The notes beneath the pieces are model-generated. The model was given only the letters and a program-made list of their open reading frames with translations, had not been told where the DNA came from and searched no databases. A program made the position numbers and the translations under genes. From assembly GCA_020722165.1 (NCBI GenBank), contig DYLI01000004.1:1-28371 (forward strand): 28,371 bases of DNA, given 5' to 3'. Of the stretch, positions 1-5,971 are shown in pieces. The stretch comes from Halothiobacillus neapolitanus. Its GTDB lineage: Bacteria; Pseudomonadota; Gammaproteobacteria; Halothiobacillales; Halothiobacillaceae. Position 1 is the first letter of the stretch; the number at the start of each line of letters is the position of its first letter.

Positions 1-2
1 GC

Positions 3-218
3 AGCCTGCGCCCTACCGACACCCTAGTCGAAAGCCAAGAACACGCCGATAACGAGGATGCCATGGCACAAATGGATCAAACCCTGGCACTGCAAAACCT
101 GACCTTGCGCGCCTTGATTGGCGATTTGAACAAGGCGCTTGGTGGGTTGGTGCAGCAGGGGTTGAGTGTTGTGCCCATAACGACAACCAGCACTGAGGCT
201 ACAGACGCGCCGTTTTAG
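3..218 (+). CDS. 3' end of an unrecognised protein gene (partial, cut by the window edge)
   Basis: The frame starting at base 3 is open from the window edge to a TAG at 216-218, giving 71 residues of a C-terminus. The visible part is acidic at first (residues about 5-20), then has an amphipathic, Leu/Gln/Ala-rich helical stretch (about 21-55) and a Thr/Ser-rich tail. I recognise no family. It is preferred over the overlapping antisense frame because it is open to the window edge, looks like a soluble helical protein, and is followed directly by a long hairpin such as often lies after genes. The start and most of the protein are outside the window, so no function is offered. Confidence 0.4.
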   Translation, partial: SLRPTDTLVESQEHADNEDAMAQMDQTLALQNLTLRALIGDLNKALGGLVQQGLSVVPITTTSTEATDAPF

Positions 219-224
219 ATTTTC

Positions 225-278
225 GTAGAGTGCGCCGTGCGCACCATTGAACCCATTGGTGCGCACGGCGCACCCTAC
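225..278. repeat. REP-like long inverted repeat
   Basis: Two 21-bp arms (225-245 and 258-278) pair with a single mismatch around a 12-nt loop. The right arm contains GGTGCGCACGGCGCACC. GC-rich hairpins of this kind, ending in a CCCTAC-type motif, occur as dispersed extragenic repeats in many proteobacteria. It lies 6 nt after the stop of the partial gene, where it could protect or end the transcript. There is no T-run, so it is not a canonical intrinsic terminator. Confidence 0.7.
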
Positions 279-326
279 GCGGGCTGGATTACTTCAATCG
301 TGTCTGACGACAACGCCAAGTGAGCA

Positions 327-403
327 ACCTAACGCTTTGCTTCAGGGACAGCCCAACCGCGGGGAAGCGCGGTTGGGCTATCTCCTGGAACCAATAGTTA
401 GCT
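327..403 (-). other. attC-like integron recombination site
   Basis: Read on the minus strand, the 77-bp segment begins with AGCTAAC (one mismatch to the R'' consensus RYYYAAC) and ends with GTTAGGT, an exact match to the R' consensus GTTRRRY and preceded by GC, as in classical cassette sites. The two halves form an imperfect palindrome. The outer core boxes pair 6 of 7. The next 16-17 nt pair only partly and one arm has an extra base, recalling the extrahelical base of attC. The centre is a perfect 12-bp stem (350-361 with 368-379) around a 6-nt loop. It lies 28 nt after the stop of the minus-strand HNH gene, the place and orientation expected for a gene cassette. No integrase gene is in the window. 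A plain transcription hairpin is the main alternative, though no T-run follows. Confidence 0.5.
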
Positions 404-431
404 GTCAGATCGGGTAAATCGTTGTTTGTTA

Positions 432-1754
432 TTAAAGTAACAAATCTGATTTTCCTAAATTGCATGCAGAGCAAAGAGTCTGCAAATTTTCCGCAATCGT
501 TTCTCCACCTTTTGAATACGGAATAATATGGTCAATATGAAGCTTGGTCTCTGGACAATTTTTCGGCCCATGACCACATTTCACACATACAAAATTATCT
601 CTATTCAGTACAATAAAGCGCAATCGCTTTGACGGAAACCTTGGCGTTGTCATTTTTATGGCCTGATAACCAATGACGGCTTGCTCTCCAGATTTAATAA
701 TATTGATTTCCAGTTCAGGAATAGTCAATCTTTCCTGAGGAATATCAGGAGACCCTGAATTTTCACGATCAATGCAAAAGGCATGAATTGTTTTCGAATG
801 CGAACCGAATCTTTTTACAAACGCATTGAATGAAATTGATGACTGAATTTTAATTTCACGCGCCTTTGGCTCACCACCCAACAACTCCCATAGTCTTTGA
901 ATTTCATCGAAAAATTCATCATCTGAATAAATTAAAGAACGCCCAGGCCTAAGACCAGCTTCTCCACATGCTTTCCTCCAACTACCAAACGTGTTCTGAA
1001 AAGTGCCAATAGAATAGCTTCCGCCAAATTCTCTATATTTTTTAAATTCGATAGAACTTAAATTGTTTGCGCTTGCGATAGCTTTTATGTCAGCCAGCAG
1101 AATTTGTGATGTTGAATGTAAAGTTGAGCTACCTTCAATCTTAAAATCATGAACTTTAATGCAATGTTCGATTGCATTTACCCACGTTCCAAACTCATTT
1201 TCGTATCTGGAAATGGAAAAATGACCATGTTCTTTATACTCAGTCCATGATGGTCTCTTACCGAGAGTTTCCCATGCCCTTCTCAAATCTTCAACCAATT
1301 CACTTCTTGATGGCCTTGGTTCCGCTACGCTGTTTATCTTCTGTTTCAACAGTTTATAATACTTTTTTACTGATAAAATAGCTGATAGCAATTCATCCCA
1401 TTTTGAGTACCCAAGAACCTTCTTGACTGTTTTCGAACTGTGTCTACCATGCTTTTCATAGAATTCAAGCGTGAAATATTCATTGCCATTTTTTTCTAAA
1501 ACTTGTTTTAAATCATTTATTAGATCATTTCTATTGATACGGTTACTCTCATATTTAAACCCGGCCTTTACTACTGCATTTTTCCAAGAACCTAGGCGCT
1601 TAATTATTGTCACCGCCTTCACTTTTGAATATTTGTTAAATTCCGATGTAGTGGGAATGGCTCCGCTGAAATATGAGATAATCACGCGCTTAATTTCTGC
1701 AATGATTGATTCATCATCATATCGAGTAAGTCTTGTTGGCGTATATTTTGACAT
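432..1754 (-). CDS. HNH endonuclease with five N-terminal HNH-associated repeats
   Basis: A 440-residue protein with a C-terminal HNH (Cys2-Cys2 zinc, beta-beta-alpha metal) nuclease domain at about 378-437: Cys390 and Cys393, then His407-Ile-Asp409-His410, Asn423, Cys428, Cys431 and Lys435. The family cuts DNA at a single metal site. In front of it are five degenerate helical repeats of about 50 residues (roughly 17-67, 78-126, 153-199, 218-268 and 281-328). Most show the pattern of a Leu-rich first helix, a central Tyr/Phe-bearing segment, then a Phe/Leu-Gly-Ser/Thr-Trp-like signature, as in the homing-endonuclease-associated repeat family. These repeats probably bind DNA. The ATG at 1752-1754 was chosen over a TTG seven codons upstream; neither has a strong ribosome-binding site. 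The gene is clearly more AT-rich than its surroundings, which points to recent acquisition, and an attC-like site follows it. Homing, defence or DNA-processing roles are all possible. Confidence 0.85.
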   Translation of the reverse strand: MSKYTPTRLTRYDDESIIAEIKRVIISYFSGAIPTTSEFNKYSKVKAVTIIKRLGSWKNAVVKAGFKYESNRINRNDLINDLKQVLEKNGNEYFTLEFYEKHGRHSSKTVKKVLGYSKWDELLSAILSVKKYYKLLKQKINSVAEPRPSRSELVEDLRRAWETLGKRPSWTEYKEHGHFSISRYENEFGTWVNAIEHCIKVHDFKIEGSSTLHSTSQILLADIKAIASANNLSSIEFKKYREFGGSYSIGTFQNTFGSWRKACGEAGLRPGRSLIYSDDEFFDEIQRLWELLGGEPKAREIKIQSSISFNAFVKRFGSHSKTIHAFCIDRENSGSPDIPQERLTIPELEINIIKSGEQAVIGYQAIKMTTPRFPSKRLRFIVLNRDNFVCVKCGHGPKNCPETKLHIDHIIPYSKGGETIAENLQTLCSACNLGKSDLLL

Positions 1755-1797
1755 TTCATTATCCGAGTTAATCAATTACACCGTGACATTTGTAGAT

Positions 1798-1827
1798 GGC
1801 TAACGTGCAATAGACATTTCGTTAGGT
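1798..1827. other. Short palindrome resembling recombination core boxes upstream of the HNH gene
   Basis: On the plus strand GGCTAAC (1798-1804) and GTTAGGT (1821-1827) face each other across a 16-nt gap. Each contains the half-palindrome CTAACG or CGTTAG, so the outermost 6 bp pair exactly. The same core words bound the attC-like site at 327-403. At 30 bp it is shorter than known functional attC sites, so it could be a degenerate site, the cassette's other boundary, or chance. Confidence 0.25.
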
Positions 1828-1878
1828 GTCTATATTTTTTGAAAGGATGTATATCTCGTCTTGAGGCGATTAATCGTA

Positions 1879-1908
1879 TTGATTTTTAAGCGAAAATAAA
1901 AAAATCAA
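1879..1908. repeat. AT-rich hairpin in the HNH gene upstream region
   Basis: A perfect 9-bp inverted repeat (TTGATTTTT at 1879-1887 and AAAAATCAA at 1900-1908) encloses 12 nt. The whole stretch 1828-1910 is AT-rich like the HNH gene and so probably belongs to the same acquired segment. It may lie in that gene's promoter region, but no clear -35/-10 pair was seen. Confidence 0.35.
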
Positions 1909-2018
1909 GGCACATCCAGAAAACAAACTACACCACCCTACATTTCGCCAGCATGGCTCATTGGGTGACAAGCAACTCCGGCAAGCCTGAGCATAGCAGC
2001 ACGCATTAGGAAAAGCCC

Positions 2019-2138
2019 TTACACCCCATCCTCCTGCCCCCCAACCACCTGCCGCATGCGCAGAAAACGATCTGGATTCAGCGACAAGTCGTCAATGCCC
2101 TGTTCCACCCAAAAGCGGGGAAAACTCGGGGTTAAGTC
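2019..2138 (-). pseudogene. Remnant of the C-terminus of phosphoenolpyruvate synthase (or a related PEP-utilising enzyme)
   Basis: On the minus strand, from after a TAG at 2139-2141 down to a TAA at 2019-2021, the frame reads a fragment containing RFWVEQGIDDLSLNPDRF. This resembles the end of PEP synthase/PEP-utilising enzymes, where a conserved EQGIDSISLNPD-type motif forms part of the PEP-binding TIM barrel. Only about 38 residues remain and there is no start codon, so this is a relic. Its upstream end coincides with a 9-bp match to the terminus of the MITE at 2932-3101, suggesting that insertion or deletion at that point removed the rest. The match rests on my recognition of the motif, without a database search. 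Confidence 0.5.
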
Positions 2139-2214
2139 CTACTGCGGTGAGCCAAAATCGCCTAACCAGCCCGCAGCGTGATAACATCTAGTCATTACAT
2201 TGGAGGCTAACGCA

Positions 2215-2475
2215 ATGCAAAAAGTGTTTCATACCCGTCAATTCAAGGCCGGAAACTCGCTCGCGGTGCGCATCCCCGTGGGTATGGCGTTCGCTCATCA
2301 GACTAGGCTTGTCGTCACGCGCGAGGGGGATCGCATTATCGTGGAGCCGGAAGCGCCAAACCTTGGGCATCTTCCGGCGCTGTTCGCGGCTCTAGGTACA
2401 AGCAAGAGTGCAGGTAAGAGCCTAAGTCAGGGCGTAGAACGGCCTGAGTTTGTTGAGGCCGATCGCGCATGGTGA
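2215..2475 (+). CDS. vapB: VapB/AbrB-family antitoxin
   Basis: An 86-residue protein with an N-terminal AbrB/MazE-type DNA-binding fold. The GNSLAVRIP segment (about residues 14-22) is typical of VapB antitoxins, followed by a REGDRIIVEPE strand pair. The C-terminal third is the likely toxin-binding tail. The ATG at 2215 is chosen because a good ribosome-binding site (TTGGAGG) lies 8 nt upstream; an in-frame TTG five codons earlier is part of that site. The stop overlaps the start of the toxin gene by 7 nt, so the two are translationally coupled. VapB normally neutralises VapC and represses its own operon. No clear operator palindrome was found upstream. Confidence 0.85.
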   Translation: MQKVFHTRQFKAGNSLAVRIPVGMAFAHQTRLVVTREGDRIIVEPEAPNLGHLPALFAALGTSKSAGKSLSQGVERPEFVEADRAW

Positions 2476-2864
2476 AGCCGAGGTATCTGCTGGATACCAA
2501 CATTTGCATCTACCTGATGAAGGCGCAGCCGGAGCCGCTGGTTGCGCGATTTGCACGTTGCCAGCCCGGGGAGATTGCCATAAGTTCAATCACTTGGGCT
2601 GAGTTGTGTTGCGGCTTGGACGTGCACAATAGCCAAGCCCAAATGGCGGCGCTCTTGGGCACGTTAACGTCCAAGGACTTCGATATGGATGCTGCGGCCA
2701 TGTTTGGCGGGCTTTCACAGCAGTTTCCCGCACGCAAAAGCAGTTTTGATCGGATGATTGCGGCACATGCCTTGTCGTTAGGCTTGATTGTGGTGACGAA
2801 TAACACCGCTGATTTTGAAATTTATGCCGACGCGGGTTTGGTAGTTGAAAACTGGACGGTGTGA
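2469..2864 (+). CDS. vapC: VapC-family PIN-domain ribonuclease toxin
   Basis: A 131-residue PIN-domain protein. The acidic metal-binding residues are in place: Asp9 in LLDTN, Glu45 in ITWAEL, Asp94 in SSFDRMIAAHA, and Asp115 in TNNTADF. VapC toxins cleave tRNA or rRNA when freed from the antitoxin. The start overlaps the antitoxin stop. The stretch before Asp94, usually a GTPIGP-like loop, reads PARKSS here and looks slightly shortened, so this is a divergent member, but all four acidic positions are present and the toxin should be active. The pair lies between the PEP synthase remnant and a MITE, a typical mobile accessory position. Confidence 0.9.
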   Translation: MVKPRYLLDTNICIYLMKAQPEPLVARFARCQPGEIAISSITWAELCCGLDVHNSQAQMAALLGTLTSKDFDMDAAAMFGGLSQQFPARKSSFDRMIAAHALSLGLIVVTNNTADFEIYADAGLVVENWTV

Positions 2865-2931
2865 TCGTTGACATGCGGCGTAACACATAATCAAGCTACC
2901 GCTTATTGATTTGGCTCGCAAATAGTTTAAA

Positions 2932-3101
2932 TAGGACTTACGCAACGATTGGATTTAGCCCCCTCTCCCCTCGCGGGAGAGGGTTGGGGAGAGGGGGAGC
3001 GGCCTCTGCTAAAACAAAGGCTTATGCCTACTTCCCCACCCTCTCCCCAACCCTCCCCCGTCAAGGGGGAGGGAGAAAATCCGTGTTCTGCGTAAGTCCT
3101 A
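2932..3101. mobile_element. MITE-like element with 13-bp perfect terminal inverted repeats
   Basis: The ends are TAGGACTTACGCA (2932-2944) and its exact reverse complement (3089-3101). Similarity continues inward: GGATTT and CTCCC words occur at matching places in both arms. The 170-bp body has two internal C/G-rich hairpins, about 2961-3000 and 3047-3075, built from CCCTCTCCCC/GGGAGAGGG words. There is no coding capacity. The outermost TA at each end would fit a duplicated TA target, as left by IS630/Tc1-mariner-type transposases, which is an inference. It was probably mobilised in trans by a transposase elsewhere. It ends 42 nt before the Fic gene start and may affect its transcription. Confidence 0.75.
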
Positions 3102-3143
3102 GTATATTTTGCCTTTGCGGTGAATCCGACTCATAATCTCCGC

Positions 3144-4277
3144 ATGAATAGCGGTGATTGCAAATACATCTGGCAGGCCAGCGACTGGCCGAACTGGCGT
3201 TACGACTTGGCGGCACTGGCTGTGCCACTGGCGGAAGTCAGTCGTGCCCAAGGCGTGTTGATGGGGCGCTTAACCGATGTTGGCATGGCGCTGCGCGATC
3301 AGGCCAGCCTCGCGGCGCTGACCGAGGACGTGGTCAAGACCAGTGAAATCGAGGGGGAGACGCTCAATGTCGAGTCGGTACGCTCATCCATCGCCCGCCG
3401 CCTGGGCGTGGATATCGGCGCGCTGGCGGCGGTGGATCGTCATGTCGAAGGCGTGGTTGAGATGGTGCTTGATGCCAGCGTCAACTGCCACGCGCCCCTA
3501 TCGCGGGAGCGTTTGTTTGGCTGGCACGCCGCGCTTTTCCCCACCGGCTATTCGGGTCTAGCCAAAATTAATGTCGGTGCTTGGCGTGACGATGCCAGCG
3601 GCTCGATGCAGGTGGTGTCCGGCCCGATCGGGCGTCAGCGTGTGCATTTCGAGGCGCCGCCAGCGAACCGTCTGGAAGCCGAAGCGCATCGCTTCATCGA
3701 CTGGGTCAACGATGCGCCCCACGAGCCGCCACTGATTAAGGCTGGGCTTGCTCATCTGTGGTTTGTCACCCTGCACCCATTCGACGATGGCAATGGCCGT
3801 ATCGCGCGTGCCATGGGTGATCTGCTGCTGGCGCGTGCCGATGGCAGCCCGCAGCGCTTTTACAGCCTGTCGGCGCAAATTCAGCGGGAGCGCAATGCCT
3901 ACTACGACATTCTGGAGCGCACGCAGAAGCAGTCGATGGATGTCACAGTATGGCTGGCGTGGTTTCTTGATGCCCTGCACCGCGCCGTCGATCAGGCGCA
4001 GCACACGCTGGATGCCGTGTTGAGCAAAGCGCGCTTTTGGCAGCGTTGGGCTTTGATTTCGCTGAACGCACGGCAGGTGAAACTACTCAACCGGTTGCTC
4101 GATGGCTTCGAAGGCAAGCTCACCAGCAGCAAATGGGCAGCGATTGCCAAGTGCTCGCCAGATACGGCATTGCGCGACATCAGCGATTTGTTGACGCGCG
4201 GTGTGCTGCGCAAAACGGATGCGGGCGGGCGCAGCACGAGCTATGAGCTGAACAACCCAGCAAGGCCGGATCAATAG
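3144..4277 (+). CDS. Fic-domain protein with N-terminal DUF4172 and C-terminal winged helix
   Basis: A 377-residue protein. The N-terminus (YIWQASDWPNWRYD, about residues 7-20) is typical of the DUF4172 region that precedes some Fic domains. The catalytic motif HPFDDGNGRIAR is at residues 211-222, complete with the His base, acidic residue and phosphate-binding loop, so it should transfer AMP (or another nucleotide) from ATP to protein hydroxyls. A class II-type inhibitory motif, TSEIEG (T66 to G71, fitting S/T-x-x-x-E-G/N), lies before the Fic core, so the enzyme is probably self-inhibited. Residues about 320-370 look like a winged helix-turn-helix, suggesting DNA binding. The ATG at 3144 is used because the conserved N-terminus begins soon after; a GTG at 3120 is possible, and neither has a good ribosome-binding site. 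The target is unknown. Confidence 0.9.
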   Translation: MNSGDCKYIWQASDWPNWRYDLAALAVPLAEVSRAQGVLMGRLTDVGMALRDQASLAALTEDVVKTSEIEGETLNVESVRSSIARRLGVDIGALAAVDRHVEGVVEMVLDASVNCHAPLSRERLFGWHAALFPTGYSGLAKINVGAWRDDASGSMQVVSGPIGRQRVHFEAPPANRLEAEAHRFIDWVNDAPHEPPLIKAGLAHLWFVTLHPFDDGNGRIARAMGDLLLARADGSPQRFYSLSAQIQRERNAYYDILERTQKQSMDVTVWLAWFLDALHRAVDQAQHTLDAVLSKARFWQRWALISLNARQVKLLNRLLDGFEGKLTSSKWAAIAKCSPDTALRDISDLLTRGVLRKTDAGGRSTSYELNNPARPDQ

Positions 4278-4299
4278 TTACCAACGCGAGCATTAAAAG

Positions 4300-5205
4300 A
4301 TGAATACACCCGCCAACGCCACACCAATCAGCATCATTATTCCGACGCTGAACGAAGAAGCCTACTTGCCCATTCTGCTTGATTCACTCAAGGCGCAGAC
4401 TTTTCGCGACTTTGAAATCATCGTGGCGGATGCCAATTCGACGGATCGCACCTGCGAGATTGCGCGGGACTACGGCGCGCGCGTCGTCCAGGGCGGTATG
4501 CCGGCTGTTGGCCGCAACAACGGCGCACGCGAGGCGCGTGGCGAATTCCTGTTCTTCTTCGATGCCGACGTTCGTCTGCCGCCCGACTTTCTGGAGCGGG
4601 CGCTTGCAGAGCTTGACGAACGTTTCATAGATTTGGCCACCTGCGAGTTTTTGCCTGATTCCGAGCTTAAGCTTGATCAAATCCTGTTTCGTCTCGCCAA
4701 TCTGACGGTCAAGTTGTACCAATCCATAAGCCCGCGCGCCGCCGGTTTTTGCATCTTTATCACGCGCCGCCTCTTCCGCCGCGTGGGTGGCTTCGACGAA
4801 TCACTCCTACTTGCCGAGGATCATGACCTGGTGCAGCGCGCTTCCGCGTTTCGCTCGCTTGAGGTGTTGAAGGATGCAACGCTGCATGTGAGCGTGCGCA
4901 GGCTAGAGAAAGAGGGGCGTTTTGCGCTGGTGCAAAAATACATGCAGGTGGAGGCGCATCTCGTCCTCAAGGGCGCGATACGCGAGGACATCGTGGACTA
5001 CGATTTCGGCAACTTCGACGAACCGAAGGATCAATCAAGCCTGCTTGATCGTATCGAATCAACGATCATTGAGCTGGATCGCAAGCTGGAAAAATCCCGC
5101 AAAGCGCGCGAAGAAAAATCGGGCAATGACGATTTTCTGGAGAAATGGAAAGGTGGCTTTAAAACCATGATGACTTCTCTTGCTGAGCTGACAAAGCCGA
5201 AATAA
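4300..5205 (+). CDS. Family 2 glycosyltransferase
   Basis: A 301-residue GT-A fold glycosyltransferase of the GT2 family, which transfers a sugar from a nucleotide donor to a lipid, polysaccharide or other acceptor. Visible features are the N-terminal strand ISIIIPTLNEE (about residues 11-21), the nucleotide-binding ADANSTDRT segment (about 45-53), the metal-binding FFDADV motif (about 87-92), and LLAEDHDLVQRA (about 174-185) as the catalytic-base region. A charged, probably coiled-coil tail (about 240-290) follows. No transmembrane anchor is obvious, although residues 130-155 are hydrophobic. It starts 22 nt after the Fic gene on the same strand, so both may share a transcript; whether they work together is unknown. 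The acceptor cannot be predicted. Confidence 0.85.
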   Translation: MNTPANATPISIIIPTLNEEAYLPILLDSLKAQTFRDFEIIVADANSTDRTCEIARDYGARVVQGGMPAVGRNNGAREARGEFLFFFDADVRLPPDFLERALAELDERFIDLATCEFLPDSELKLDQILFRLANLTVKLYQSISPRAAGFCIFITRRLFRRVGGFDESLLLAEDHDLVQRASAFRSLEVLKDATLHVSVRRLEKEGRFALVQKYMQVEAHLVLKGAIREDIVDYDFGNFDEPKDQSSLLDRIESTIIELDRKLEKSRKAREEKSGNDDFLEKWKGGFKTMMTSLAELTKPK

Positions 5206-5296
5206 GCCCGATCTGATCCAGCTTGAGACATCACCAATAGATTGATTCGCGCTGTGCTGCACCCCAAGCCTTCAAGCAATAGGCGGCCACGCAGGA

Positions 5297-5815
5297 TCAG
5301 AAAATAATGTAGGCGTAGCCTTCCTGTTGCAGTTCGATCATGCGTGTGTACGCGTCAAACACGATTTTGACTTCGGGCAACAGCATGTCGTGTGTCCAGC
5401 CGTAACCTCTCAAGGTGACGTTGCACACTTCCACTTTGACACCGAGCGCATTTAAATCGTGAATGATTTTGGAGTTGGTGTTGACTGCGAACGGGTCGCT
5501 TTGTGTGGTTTGAAAAGCTTCATCTTTCAGCGCCCAGTAGGCGGTCGGCCCGTGCAAGACGATGTGAATATCCAGTTTGGAGGGTTCAACGCCTTGTTTT
5601 TTGTACGATTCAACCAGGCCGCGCACGTAATAAAGCGACTTACCGATCCCCGCCTGCCATTCATCTTTGCGCGCATCGTAAACAACCTTGATGCCTTCTT
5701 TATTTTTGATCTGCATGATCGGTCGTTGCGGCGTATCCGCAGCGCAGGCAAGCTGAGTAAAGCTTGTTCCAAATACCGCCAGCGCCAAACAGTTCGCAAT
5801 TAAAAACTTGTTCAT
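5297..5815 (-). CDS. Secreted DsrE/DsrF-like protein
   Basis: A 172-residue protein beginning with a signal peptide (Lys3, a hydrophobic core, and a cleavage site of ACA-A type near residue 25), so it should be periplasmic. The mature part resembles the DsrE/DsrF-like fold (COG1416 type): a VVYDARKDEW segment, IHIVLHGPTAYWAL, and the strand VKVEVCNVTLRGYGW holding a Cys (near residue 134) at the place where family members often carry a reactive Cys. Cytoplasmic DsrE proteins relay sulfur; the role of secreted ones is poorly defined. A strong ribosome-binding site (GGAGG) lies 7 nt before the ATG. It is convergent with the glycosyltransferase gene, separated by 91 nt in which I see nothing notable. 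Confidence 0.75.
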   Translation of the reverse strand: MNKFLIANCLALAVFGTSFTQLACAADTPQRPIMQIKNKEGIKVVYDARKDEWQAGIGKSLYYVRGLVESYKKQGVEPSKLDIHIVLHGPTAYWALKDEAFQTTQSDPFAVNTNSKIIHDLNALGVKVEVCNVTLRGYGWTHDMLLPEVKIVFDAYTRMIELQQEGYAYIIF

Positions 5816-5898
5816 GCTACGACCTCCATCATGCTTTTGATTTGAATGCGAGACGAGTGTAGGACACGCCTAAGGGCAATGCTGATTTTTATCACCTC

Positions 5899-5925
5899 AA
5901 AAAAAAGGGAGTCTTGAAGACCCCC
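5899..5925 (-). terminator. Intrinsic terminator of the hibernation-factor gene
   Basis: On the minus strand an 8-bp stem (GGGGGTCT with AGACTCCC, one G-T pair) closes a 3-nt loop and is followed by eight T residues (5906 down to 5899). It lies 46 nt after the stop of the hpf-like gene and separates it from the downstream dsrE-like gene. Confidence 0.85.
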
Positions 5926-5971
5926 TGATCATCGTGCTCCCTGTTATCAGCGGAGCATCAACGCACACACA

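Noticed and set aside
24..266. 80-codon open frame on the minus strand
   Set aside because: It is antisense to the partial plus-strand frame and runs into the REP-like hairpin; its composition is not protein-like.
1471..1803. 110-codon open frame on the plus strand
   Set aside because: It is antisense to the HNH gene, whose repeats span this part; no domain is recognisable.
2160..2211. Further core-like words (GCCTAAC at 2160-2166 and GGCTAAC at 2205-2211) as another attC site
   Set aside because: Both words point the same way, no GTTRRRY partner or palindrome is found, and the second lies in the vapB translation start region.
2906..3136. 76-codon open frame on the plus strand
   Set aside because: It is translated from the MITE; the Pro/Arg/Gly-rich product is typical of C/G-rich hairpin repeats read as protein.
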